Assembly: GCA_022792395.1 (NCBI GenBank) | Contig: JAAWAX010000037.1 | Coordinates: 1-64,000 of the forward strand | Reading direction: 5' to 3' | Source of the DNA: Clostridia bacterium | GTDB lineage: Bacteria; Bacillota; Clostridia; TANB77; CAG-508 | Length of the DNA stretch: 64,000 nucleotides | In this document: piece by piece, positions 52,018 to 62,273 of the stretch | Position numbering within the stretch: position 1 is the first letter of the stretch | Layout: every line of letters begins with the position of its first letter | Program-made: the position numbers and the translations under genes | The notes under the pieces: model-generated | Seen by the model: the letters and a program-made list of their open reading frames with translations, nothing else | Databases searched by the model: none | What the model was told of the DNA's origin: nothing

Positions 52018-52830
52018 ATGAGAAGAGAGAATAGAAGAAAAAATTCGCACAGCAAAATGACAACCGATAAGATTATACTATATGCAGGGATTGGAGTAGC
52101 TATTTTAGCGGTAGTGGTATTTGCTTTATTTATGTACAGCAAAAATTTAAGTGATGATATGAAAAATAGTAGTATGAGTTTAGAACAGATGGCCAATATG
52201 GCAAACAACAATACAGTCAATACAGAAAGTGCTAGTACAGAGATAGGAAAATCAGTAGAAGAATCTGCCAATGAATTAAAAGAAACCAATACAACTAATA
52301 GCATGAATACAACTAATTCGGCAAGCAATCAAACCACTAATAATACAACCAATACAAACAAAACTAACAATACGGCTAATACGACAACAAATACCAATAC
52401 TACCAATGCAGAAACGAAAAAAGAATTAAGTTTTGAAAAACCAGTAGAAGGTGAAATCATGAGGGAATATGCGAAAGACAATTTGATTTATTCTGCTACT
52501 TTAGCGGAATGGACAACTCATACAGGAATTGATATAAAGGCAGATAAAACGACTGTTGTAAAAGCTGCTGAAGCAGGAACCGTAAAGTCAATTAAAAATG
52601 ACCCAAGATATGGATTAACAATTGTGATTGAACATGAAGACAATTTTCAAACTGTATATGCGAATTTATTAACTTCGGAATTTGTGGTAGAAGGAGAAAA
52701 GGTAGAAAAAGGACAATCGATTGGAACGGTTGGAAATACAGCTGTTTTTGAAATTGCAGATGAACCACATCTTCATTTTGAAATCTTAAAAGATTCTTTA
52801 CCAGTTGATCCAAGTATTTATATAAAGTAA
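52018..52830 (+). CDS. M23 family peptidase, SpoIIQ-like, with TM and Asn/Thr-rich linker
   Basis: EWTTHTGIDIKADKTTVVKAAEAGTVKSI..; HLHFEILKDSLPVDPSIYI. Confidence 0.85.
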   Translation: MRRENRRKNSHSKMTTDKIILYAGIGVAILAVVVFALFMYSKNLSDDMKNSSMSLEQMANMANNNTVNTESASTEIGKSVEESANELKETNTTNSMNTTNSASNQTTNNTTNTNKTNNTANTTTNTNTTNAETKKELSFEKPVEGEIMREYAKDNLIYSATLAEWTTHTGIDIKADKTTVVKAAEAGTVKSIKNDPRYGLTIVIEHEDNFQTVYANLLTSEFVVEGEKVEKGQSIGTVGNTAVFEIADEPHLHFEILKDSLPVDPSIYIK

Positions 52831-52993
52831 AAAAATAGAGAGAATATGAACTGCTCTTTAAAAAGAAGGCACTTCCTAGTCTCTCTCTATTTTTATCTTT
52901 TAAAAATTAGTGATTCGTATTTTTTATATTGTAGAAAAGTTCTACATAGTATACTTTATCTGCTATCGCTTAAGAATTCTTAAATTCGTATTT

Positions 52994-53187
52994 TATTGTA
53001 TAGGAAAAATTAATTTTTCCTATACAATAAAATACATTCCACAGAAAATTCTTACAGAATTTTCGCGGGCGAACTTCTAACACATCATGAATTTGTAACA
53101 GCTAAAGCTTAACAACTTCAAGAAAAGACGGGGCATGTAAATAATCTAAAAGGTCAAAAAAATTTCAATCATGCCCCTTTTGTTCTT
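52994..53187 (+). repeat. Dispersed structured repeat family D copy 2, overlapping asd 3' end
   Basis: Near identical to 335-526. Confidence 0.85.
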
Positions 53188-54164
53188 AGTTTTTCTATAA
53201 TTTGAATGGCATTACTAGCAGCTCCTTTACGAATATTGTCAGCCACTACCCAAAGATTAATACCAGAATCAACACTTTCATCACGGCGAACTCTACCAAC
53301 AAAAACTTCATCATGCCCATTAGCTGTTATTGGCATAGGATATAAATCAGAAGAAAGGTCATCTTGTAAAATTAAATTAGGAAAACTCTTTAAAGTAGCG
53401 ATTACATCTTCCATTTCAAAGTTTTTATCAAATTCTATATTAATCGATTCAGAATGACAATTGCTAACAGGAACTCTAACCGTTGTAGCGGTTATTCGTA
53501 AATCGGGCCTATGTAAGATTTTTTTTGTTTCATTTATCATTTTTAATTCCTCTTTTGAATAGCCATTTTCCATAAAAACATCAATATGTGGTAAACAATT
53601 ATTGTAAATAGGATGAGGAAATTTCTTTAAAGGGATAGAATTATCGGTATTTTTTAAGTCGCACAAAGCATCTTTTCCAGCACCAGATACAGCTTGATAA
53701 GTAGAATAAACAATTCTTTTGATATGATATTTATCTTCTAAAGCCTTTAAAGGAAGCGTAGCTTGAATGGTTGAACAATTTGGATTACTAATAATTCCGT
53801 GATGATAAAAAGCATCTTCAAGATTAACTTCTGGAACGACTAAAGGAACATCATCATGCATACGAAAATAGCTACTATTGTCTATTACAATACAGCCTTT
53901 TTTGGCAGCAATGGGAGCAAATTTTTTAGCAATTTCTCCGCCAGCTGAAAAAATAGCGAAATCAAATCCAGAATCAAATGAATTTTCTGTTAATTCTTCT
54001 ACTAGATAATCGTTTCCTGATATAGAAAGAGAGATACCAGCTGATTTTTTAGAAGCAAATAAGCCATAACTTTCAATTGGTAATTTTTTTTCTTCTAATA
54101 TTTGGATAGCAGTTCTACCAACAAGACCAGTTGCTCCGACAATGGCTAGTTTGAATTTTTTCAA
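53169..54164 (-). CDS. asd: Aspartate-semialdehyde dehydrogenase
   Basis: KLAIVGATGLVGRTAIQILEEKKLP; SNPNCSTIQATLPLKAL. Confidence 0.95.
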   Translation of the reverse strand: MKKFKLAIVGATGLVGRTAIQILEEKKLPIESYGLFASKKSAGISLSISGNDYLVEELTENSFDSGFDFAIFSAGGEIAKKFAPIAAKKGCIVIDNSSYFRMHDDVPLVVPEVNLEDAFYHHGIISNPNCSTIQATLPLKALEDKYHIKRIVYSTYQAVSGAGKDALCDLKNTDNSIPLKKFPHPIYNNCLPHIDVFMENGYSKEELKMINETKKILHRPDLRITATTVRVPVSNCHSESINIEFDKNFEMEDVIATLKSFPNLILQDDLSSDLYPMPITANGHDEVFVGRVRRDESVDSGINLWVVADNIRKGAASNAIQIIEKLRTKGA

Positions 54165-54361
54165 AATAATTACCTCCTTAAGGTATTAATAGCCAAAATA
54201 TTTTAGTTAAAATATCTTTGATAGTATTCTACTACAATTTGATGAAAAAGAAAATAGAGAACAAAAAGTTTATGAATAAAAATTAATTTAACAGATCTAA
54301 TAAACAGTATAAAAATAAGCAATAGATATTTGTTCTATTACTTACTTATATAGATAAATTG

Positions 54362-55219
54362 CTAAATAGTATCTCCACCATCAATCAATGTAACTTCATT
54401 AAGTTTTCCATCTTTAAACAATTGATTAATATTATTTATAGTTTTACTTGAAACTTTATAATCATTATTATTAATAATATTCTTAACAACTTCTCTTGCA
54501 GCATTTTTTAATATTTTTTCTAAATTTTCACTTGATGAGTCGTATTTTGAATATTCTTCAGCAGTTAATTCTGATAAACTAGTATAAAGTTCATATTTAT
54601 TTTCTTCTGAATCATACATATAATAATAGTAAGATGAAACAACTCCTCCATAGCTATTGGTACCACTAACGTTCATAACAATTTTCTGATTATCCCTATC
54701 AAACCAAGCAGTTGTCAATTTAAATGAAGAGGGATTCTTTAAATTTTCAGAGATTTCAATTGACAATACTGCTAAAATATTTTCTGTCATTATATCTGAT
54801 TTTTCGTCCTCTTTTGCTCTTTCATAGGCTTCTAAATATTGACCATTGGCTAACAAATCTTCTATTGAAACATTTAATTTAGAAATAATATTTTTACCTA
54901 TACAGAATAATACAATAAGAACAGCAATTATGATTAATATAATTATAATCTTCTTTAAACTAATTTTATTAGCTTTAGTTTTACATTCTTTTTTTACTGT
55001 GTTAACAATTTCATTTATACCTATGTTTTTTTCTGATTTTGCTCCACATTTAGGGCAAAATTTTTCATTTAGTTGTAATTCAGTACTACAATGTTTACAC
55101 AATATTTTGTTATATTCTCCTTTTTTCATACCACATTTATGACAAAATTCTTGTCTCTCATTTAATTTAGTTCCGCAATTCAGACATACAAAAACATTAT
55201 TTGCTTCATTTCCATTCAT
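54362..55219 (-). CDS. Zinc-ribbon membrane protein
   Basis: Three CxxC pairs (CLNCGT, CHKCG, CKHCS, CPKCG) followed by a TM segment. Confidence 0.8.
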   Translation of the reverse strand: MNGNEANNVFVCLNCGTKLNERQEFCHKCGMKKGEYNKILCKHCSTELQLNEKFCPKCGAKSEKNIGINEIVNTVKKECKTKANKISLKKIIIILIIIAVLIVLFCIGKNIISKLNVSIEDLLANGQYLEAYERAKEDEKSDIMTENILAVLSIEISENLKNPSSFKLTTAWFDRDNQKIVMNVSGTNSYGGVVSSYYYYMYDSEENKYELYTSLSELTAEEYSKYDSSSENLEKILKNAAREVVKNIINNNDYKVSSKTINNINQLFKDGKLNEVTLIDGGDTI

Positions 55220-55384
55220 ATTTTTTCCCCCTTTTGTATGTCGAATTATATCACATTTGTATAGATTGATACAATTATTTGCTTCATATTAATTATAATG
55301 ATGTAGACATAAAATACAAAAAATTCAACTTGCATTTTTTCAAAAAATATATTATAATAATTTGCCAAGTAAAGGAGAAAAAGA

Positions 55385-58300
55385 ATGTTAATAAATCATA
55401 AAATATTAGAAAATTTGTGTAAGGATGCAGGCGATAAAAGAACGCAAAAAGCAAGAGCCTATAAGGCTTCTGGAAGGGTGGAAATAACGAATGTTGAATA
55501 TAAAGATAGTAAAAATTTTGATATAAGTGCCATTGTAGTAGGAAGTGAACCATATAAAACTTATGTATCGATTCGTGAGGGAGAAGTAGAAGATATTACT
55601 TGTGATTGTCAAGACTACTATAATCATTATGGCGTATGCAAGCATACACTTGCTTCTGTTATGACATTTTCAGAAGAGAGAAATACGAATCAAGAAAAAG
55701 AAGAAAAAAGTCCAAAGCAATTAAACCAGCATTATAGAAGTTTTAAACAAATTGTCAATACTTTTTATCAAGAAGAAATCGAACAAATTGATTATGATGA
55801 GGAAGAAGTAACACTAAAAAACAAAGGAACGGTAAAATTAGAACCTAAAATTATCTATGACAAATTTTCTGGTGAGATGAAGATAGAATTCAAAATTGGA
55901 AATAAGAAAATGTATAAATTAAAAGATTTATCCGAATTCTATACCAGAATGTTAGAAAAGGAATTTTATAAATATGGAGAAAAACTGCAATTTGTTCATA
56001 CAAGAGAAATGTTTGAAGAAGAAAGTAAGCCATTGCTAGATTTTCTTTTGCAATATTCTGAAGTTATCAAATATGCGAATTCCAATTCCAATAGTAATTA
56101 TCGATATTATGGAAAAGCCTTAAGTGAAACCAGTATCATTTTAGGAAATAGTGGAATCGATGATTTATTTGATGTACTAAAAGGAAAAAAATTAGATTTT
56201 CAAAAAGATTATAATACAGAAAAAATTGAACTAACAGAAGAACAACCTAAAATAGAATTTCGATTAAAAAAAGTAAACGAAGAGCAATATGCTATTATTC
56301 CCAATATAGAGATTTTTAATGTAACGATTATGAAAGGTAAAAACTATAAATACGTTTTAACCAATCAAAAGTTATATCGTTGTACAAAAGAATTTGAGAG
56401 AACCAATTTAAAATTATTGGAGTTATTCCGACAAAATTATATGACAGAAGTACTTTTAGGAAGAGAAGAACTAACACAATTATTTTCAATTATTATTCCT
56501 AAAGTGAAAAATGCGATTATTATCGAAAATATGACAGAAGAAGAAATCGAAAAATATAAACCAAAAGAACTAGAAGTTAAAGTATATTTAGATTTTGATA
56601 AAAATGATTTTCTAACAGCCGAAGTAAAATTTGTTTATGGAGAAAATGAATTCAATCCATTAAACGAAAAGTTGAAGCTAGACTTTCCAAGGAATATGAT
56701 ACAAGAAACAAAAGCATTAAATGTATTTAGAAAAACTGGTTTTATGTTGGATAGTAGAAATTTACAGTTTATTTTACCAGATAACGATAAAATCTATGAA
56801 TTTTTAACAGAAGATATCAATTATTATATGCGAAAATTCGATGTATTAGCAACTGAAAAATTTAAAACCAAACAGATTAGACAGCCTAAAATTGAAAGTT
56901 TAGGAATAAAAGTAGAAAATAATTTATTAACCATAGATTTAAAAAATATCGATATAGATGTGAAAGAAATAGAAGAAATTATGGTAAAATATGAACTGAA
57001 GAAAAAATACCATAGACTAAAAGATGGTAGTTTTATCAATTTAGAAGAAAACAAAGAAATGGATTTTCTAAATAAATTAGTAATCGGAATGGATATTGAC
57101 TATCAACAATTAGAAAAAGGAGAAATAAGGTTACCAGTCAATCGTAGTTTGTATTTAGATCAGTTGCTAAAAGGAATGAAAGGAACAGAAATTGTTAAAA
57201 ATGGCGAATACAAAAAAATTGTAAATGGAATGAAACAAGATCAATTAGAAGAAATGGAAGTTCCTAAAAATTTAGAACCAATTTTAAGATATTACCAAAA
57301 AACTGGTTTTAAATGGTTAAAGATTTTAGATAATTATCGATTTGGTGGAATTCTGGCAGATGATATGGGACTTCGGAAAGACCATTCAAATGTTATCAGT
57401 TATTGTAGATTATGTACAAAATGAACAAGAAGATAAGAACATGATACCAGGGCAAGAACAATGGATGGATAGTAGAAATAAAAGAGCTAGTTTAGTTGTT
57501 TGCCCAAGTTCATTATCTCTTAACTGGCAAAATGAGGCTAAGAAATTTGCTGGTGACTTACAAACATTGGTAATAAGAGGAACTTTATCAGAAAGAAAAA
57601 GACAAATCGAAGAAGTAGATAATTACGATTTGGTTATTACTTCGTATGATTTATTAAAAAGAGATATTGAATGGTATGAAAAAAAGAATTACCAATTCCG
57701 TTATATTGTGGCAGATGAAGCACAATATTTAAAAAATAGTAATACCAAAAATGCAAAAGCCATCAAAAACATAAAAGCAGATACAAGATATGCCTTAACA
57801 GGAACGCCAATTGAAAATTCTTTATCGGAATTATGGTCTATTTTTGACTTTATTATGCCAGGGTATCTATTCTCTTATAAAAAATTTAAGGCAATGTACG
57901 AAATGCCAATTGTAAAAGAACAAAATCAAGAAGTAATGGAAAAATTAAGAATGTTAATAGAGCCATTTATTTTAAGAAGAAATAAAAAAGAAGTATTAAC
58001 AGAATTACCAGAAAAAACAATAACGATATTAAACAATGAAATGGGAGAAGAACAGAAAAATATTTATTTGAATTATTTAACCCAAGCCAAACAAGAATTA
58101 GCAGAAGAAATTGATTTAAATGGTTATGAAAGAAGTCAAATGCAAATATTAGCGGCCTTGACTCGATTAAGGCAAATTTGTTGTCATCCAAGTTTATTTA
58201 TAGAAGATTATCAAGAAGGAAGTAGTAAATTGGATCAATGTATGGAAATTGTAGAAGAAGCAACAAATGGGGGACACAAAATTTTACTATTTTCGGGATA

Positions 58301-58733
58301 TACTTCTATGTTTGAGATTATGGAAAAAGAATTCAAACAAAGAAACATCCCATACTTTAAACTAACAGGTAGTACGAAGGTAGAAGAAAGAATCAAATTG
58401 GTAGATGAATTTAATGAAAATCCAGATATCAAGGTATTTTTAATCTCATTAAAAGCAGGAGGAACTGGTTTGAATTTAACAGGAGCAGATATGGTAATAC
58501 ACTATGATCCTTGGTGGAATTTGTCGGCAGAAAATCAAGCAACGGATAGAGCCTACCGAATTGGTCAGAAGAATAATGTGCAAGTATATAAATTGATTAC
58601 TAAAAATTCAATTGAAGAGAAAATTTATGAGTTACAACAAAAAAAGGCAGAATTAGTAGATAATATGCTTAATACGAAAACATCGTTTGTGAATCGATTG
58701 TCGAAAGAGGAGATTATGAATCTTTTTGCATGA
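55385..58733 (+). CDS. SWIM zinc-finger SNF2-family helicase, interrupted by +1 shift at CGG 57374 in the Walker A motif
   Basis: CDCQDYYNHYGVCKHTLA (SWIM); FGGILADDMGL then +1 frame GKTIQMLSVI; VADEAQYLKN; GGTGLNLTGADMVIHYDPWWN. Confidence 0.93.
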
Positions 58734-58847
58734 TTTTAGTTAGTATAAATAGCAAAAGCTATTTGCTTACAATTAGATAGTTTTTGGAATATTTTTGCAA
58801 GTTTTGAAAAAATGTGTTATAATTCTATATGGACCAATGTAAACCCA

Positions 58848-58872
58848 GACAAGATAATTTTTATCTTGTCGC
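58848..58872 (+). promoter_or_regulatory. Hairpin in leader of SCIFF gene
   Basis: gacaagataatttttatcttgtc. Confidence 0.5.
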
Positions 58873-58904
58873 CTTTCTAAAAAATAGGAAGGGAGGAAAA
58901 ATTC

Positions 58905-59048
58905 ATGAAGCACATAAAAACGCTTAATACAAAACGGTTACAAAATACCGTGAAAAAAGGCGGATGTGGTGAGTGCCAGACATCGTGCCAGTCAGCATGT
59001 AAAACATCTTGCACAGTAGGCAACCAGACTTGTGAACATGCAAAATAA
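58905..59048 (+). CDS. SCIFF (six cysteines in forty-five) ranthipeptide precursor, 47 aa, absent from ORF track
   Basis: MKHIKTLNTKRLQNTVKKGGCGECQTSCQSACKTSCTVGNQTCEHAK*, RBS gggagg. Confidence 0.95.
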   Translation: MKHIKTLNTKRLQNTVKKGGCGECQTSCQSACKTSCTVGNQTCEHAK

Positions 59049-59070
59049 TTTGCAAGTTTGGGAAAAGGTT

Positions 59071-59103
59071 TGGGCGAGTGAGAGAAATCCACTCGCCTAT
59101 AAA
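59071..59103 (+). terminator. Hairpin/terminator after SCIFF gene
   Basis: gggcgagtgagagaaatccactcgccta. Confidence 0.55.
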
Positions 59104-59256
59104 AACAGATAACACATAAAAAATGAAAAAATTCATAAAAATATCGATAAAAATATGAACTTTTTCATTTTTTTTATTGATTAAGAGGAAAAACTATGAT
59201 AAAAAAAGAAGAAAAACTGTGTTTAATTATAAATAGGAAAAGAAAGAGAGAAATCA

Positions 59257-60624
59257 ATGAAAGATTATATAACTATAATTGGAGGGGGATTAGCTGGATG
59301 TGAAGCAGCTTACCAAATAGCCAAGCAAAACATAAAAGTAAAATTATATGAAATGAAGCCACAAAAATATTCACCAGCCCATTGCAATGAAAATTTAGCA
59401 GAAATTGTATGTAGTAATTCTTTTAAATCGAAGCTACTAACCAATGCATGTGGATTATTAAAAGAAGAATTAAGAAGATTAGATTCTCTGTTGATTCGCA
59501 TTGCAGATGAGACAAAAGTGCCAGCTGGACAAGCATTAGCAGTGGATAGGGAAGTATTTGCTCAAAAAGTAACAGAAGAAATTAAGAAAAATCCTTATAT
59601 TGAAGTCATAAACGAAGAAGTTACCAATATAAAAAAAATGTTAAAAGAGGGAATCGTTATCATAGCCACAGGGCCACTAACTTCCAACGGGTTAGCTAAT
59701 GAGATTCAAGAATTGACAGGACAAGATAAACTATACTTTTATGATGCAGCGGCACCAATTCTTCAAAAAGATAGCATTGATTTTAAGATTGCCTTTTATG
59801 GTGATCGCTATCATCAAGAAAAGAAGAAAGAAGAAAGCATAGAACAATGGAAATTAAGATTAGAAGAACAGGAGAAAGAAGAACAAAGTTATATTAATCT
59901 TCCTATGAACCAAGAAGAATATGAAGCATTTTGGAAAGAACTAGTAGAAGCAGAAGTTGTAACTTTACATGAGTTTGAAAAAAGAGAAATCTTTGAAGGT
60001 TGTATGCCAATTGAAATTATGGCAAAGAGAGGAATTGATACTTTGCGATTTGGACCATTAAAACCAGTTGGATTTGATGACCCAAGAACTGCTAAAAGAC
60101 CATATGCTATTGTCCAATTAAGACAAGATGATAAACAAGCAAATTTGTACAATATGGTAGGTTTTCAAACCAATCTAAAATATGGAGAACAAAAAAGAAT
60201 CTTTCGTAAAATTCCTGGGTTAGAGCAAGTAGAGTTTGTTAAATATGGCGTTATGCATCGAAATACTTATATTAATGCTAGCCAACTATTGGAAGAAACT
60301 TATCAGCTAAAAGCAATACCGAATCTATACTTTGCAGGACAGATTACAGGAGTGGAGGGCTATGTAGAATCGATTTCTTCTGGTTTAGTAGCTGGTTTAA
60401 ATGCTACTTGTGATTTTAGGAAAGAAGGAGAAGGTTATCATTTTTCAGAATATACAGTAATAGGTGCGTTGGCTAAATATATTTCTACTCCAAATGATAA
60501 GTTTCAACCAATGAATGCTAATTTTGGTATTTTGCCAGAGCTGGAAGGAAAGAAGATAAGAGATAAGAAGGAGAGATATCAAAGATTAGCACAAAGAAGT
60601 TTGGAAAGTTTAGTACTAAAATAA
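59257..60624 (+). CDS. trmFO: Methylenetetrahydrofolate--tRNA-(uracil-5-)-methyltransferase TrmFO
   Basis: ITIIGGGLAGCEAAYQIAKQNIKVKLYEMKPQKYSPAH..LAEIVCSNSFKS; GVEGYVESISSGLVAG; NANFGILPEL. Confidence 0.96.
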   Translation: MKDYITIIGGGLAGCEAAYQIAKQNIKVKLYEMKPQKYSPAHCNENLAEIVCSNSFKSKLLTNACGLLKEELRRLDSLLIRIADETKVPAGQALAVDREVFAQKVTEEIKKNPYIEVINEEVTNIKKMLKEGIVIIATGPLTSNGLANEIQELTGQDKLYFYDAAAPILQKDSIDFKIAFYGDRYHQEKKKEESIEQWKLRLEEQEKEEQSYINLPMNQEEYEAFWKELVEAEVVTLHEFEKREIFEGCMPIEIMAKRGIDTLRFGPLKPVGFDDPRTAKRPYAIVQLRQDDKQANLYNMVGFQTNLKYGEQKRIFRKIPGLEQVEFVKYGVMHRNTYINASQLLEETYQLKAIPNLYFAGQITGVEGYVESISSGLVAGLNATCDFRKEGEGYHFSEYTVIGALAKYISTPNDKFQPMNANFGILPELEGKKIRDKKERYQRLAQRSLESLVLK

Positions 60625-60660
60625 AGCAGATACAAGGAAGTATTTGCTTTTTTTTTATAG
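60625..60660 (+). terminator. Terminator after trmFO
   Basis: agcagatacaaggaagtatttgctttttttt. Confidence 0.65.
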
Positions 60661-60797
60661 GAAATTATTACAAAGATTACCAATTTATGACATTTTTATT
60701 TAATTTATGTAAATTTGTTGCAATTTTTTGTAATATTTGCTATAATAATAGAAGTGATTATATTATTGTGTGCGATATTTGAAAGGAGAAAAATGAA

Positions 60798-62273
60798 ATG
60801 GAAGAAAAAATATTGAAGGCAATAGAAAGTAAAATAGAAAATTTAACTAGAGATGAAGAACAATGCAAAGAAGTTTTACAAAATAATAAGGTAGTAATGG
60901 GAAAAACATTAGAAAAAAATGAAATGGAGAACGATTTGTCAAAAATTCAAAGTGAAAAAAATGAAGCTCAAAATGAAATAAAATATGTTCAAGAATTATT
61001 TCAAACAAAAGAAGAAAATGAAAAAATATTAAGTCAAAAGGATAAATTGCTAGAAGAAAAAGCAAATTATGAAAAAATATTAGCAAATTTATCAAGAAAA
61101 TATTCAATAACTGAAGGAAAAATTGAAAAAACGCAAGAACAAAAAGAATGCGAAAATGATTTATCTAAAATTAATGATGAATTAGAAAAAATGAATGAAA
61201 TTGACAAAGAATTGAATAAAACTAATGATGAAATTAAAATTTTTATGGAAAAATATAAAATAAAAGAAGAGCCAAAGAAGGAAGAGCCAAAGAAGGAAGA
61301 GCCAAAGAAGGAAGAGCCAAAGAAAGAAGAACCAAAGAAGGAAGAGCCAAAGAAAGAAGAGCCAAAGAAGGAAGAGCCAAAGAAAGAAGAGCCAAAGAAG
61401 GAAGAGCCAAAGAAAGAAGAACCAAAGAAAGAAGAACCAAAGAAAGAAGAACCAAAGAAAGAAGAACCAAAGAAGGAAGAGCCAAAAGTCAAAGTTATGA
61501 TAGCAGTATCTAAAAATAAGATAGATATACAAGGCAAAGAAGATGAATTATTCTACAAAGAAGAAATGAAACATGTGAAAGAATTAAAGAAAAAATATCG
61601 TATCATATTTGGTAAAAAAATAGATTGGGCATTAGTTTCGACATTAGAGAACATTGATTCTACAGGAACACTTACAATGGATTATTTAAGTGTTATAAAA
61701 GGTGAATCATTAAATGGTAAAGATTTAGCAACAAGTCTTGAAGAATTAAACAAAAAAGTGGATATAGAATATGTATTTGATGATGAAGAAAATGGGCTAG
61801 TTAATCGTAAACCTAAAGCATTTGCACGTAAAGCAAATGAATTAGGAATCGCTTCTTTAGTAGGAATTAATGAAAAAAGCTTATTCGATAGAATGAAAGA
61901 TAGTATTGCAGACAGATTTAAAAATAGAAAGTTGTTCCAAAAGAAAGATAAGGTAAAACAATTGGGCAAAAGTTCAGCAGAAAAACAAAAAGAACAAGTA
62001 ATAAATCTAATAAACAAAGATAGAGAAAAATATAAAAATGAACAATATAATGAAATGACAAACGGAGATTATATGAAATCTTTAGATAAATCTTTTGAAA
62101 AGGCTAAAGAGGAAAGAATGGGACAATATAAAGTTAATAATGATGATAATCATTTTGAGGAAAATGCTACTAACAAGATAATGGAAGAACAACAAGAGAT
62201 GACAGCTAAAGAGGTAGAAACATTAAAAGCAGATTCAGTAATCGATACAAATGGTGATGAAATATATTTATAA
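60798..62273 (+). CDS. Coiled-coil protein with (EEPKK)n linker
   Basis: Intact ORF; ~15 EEPKK repeats; C-terminal MTNGDYMKSLDKSFEKA motif. Confidence 0.75.
   Translation: MEEKILKAIESKIENLTRDEEQCKEVLQNNKVVMGKTLEKNEMENDLSKIQSEKNEAQNEIKYVQELFQTKEENEKILSQKDKLLEEKANYEKILANLSRKYSITEGKIEKTQEQKECENDLSKINDELEKMNEIDKELNKTNDEIKIFMEKYKIKEEPKKEEPKKEEPKKEEPKKEEPKKEEPKKEEPKKEEPKKEEPKKEEPKKEEPKKEEPKKEEPKKEEPKKEEPKVKVMIAVSKNKIDIQGKEDELFYKEEMKHVKELKKKYRIIFGKKIDWALVSTLENIDSTGTLTMDYLSVIKGESLNGKDLATSLEELNKKVDIEYVFDDEENGLVNRKPKAFARKANELGIASLVGINEKSLFDRMKDSIADRFKNRKLFQKKDKVKQLGKSSAEKQKEQVINLINKDREKYKNEQYNEMTNGDYMKSLDKSFEKAKEERMGQYKVNNDDNHFEENATNKIMEEQQEMTAKEVETLKADSVIDTNGDEIYL
61267..61490 (+). repeat. 15-bp coding tandem repeat (gaagagccaaagaag)n, about 15 units
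   Basis: Units differ mostly synonymously (gag/gaa, aag/aaa). Confidence 0.95.

Noticed and set aside
1684-57376. Independent pseudogenes as explanation of the seven breaks
   Set aside because: All breaks share the same codon, direction and phase, and flanking protein is otherwise intact. Sequencing or assembly error is not excluded and remains the main alternative to test
61067-61537. Antisense ORFs of 80-156 aa opposite the EEPKK repeat (FGSSFFGSS.. etc.)
   Set aside because: Artifacts of a stop-free 15-bp tandem repeat; no RBS or independent coding support
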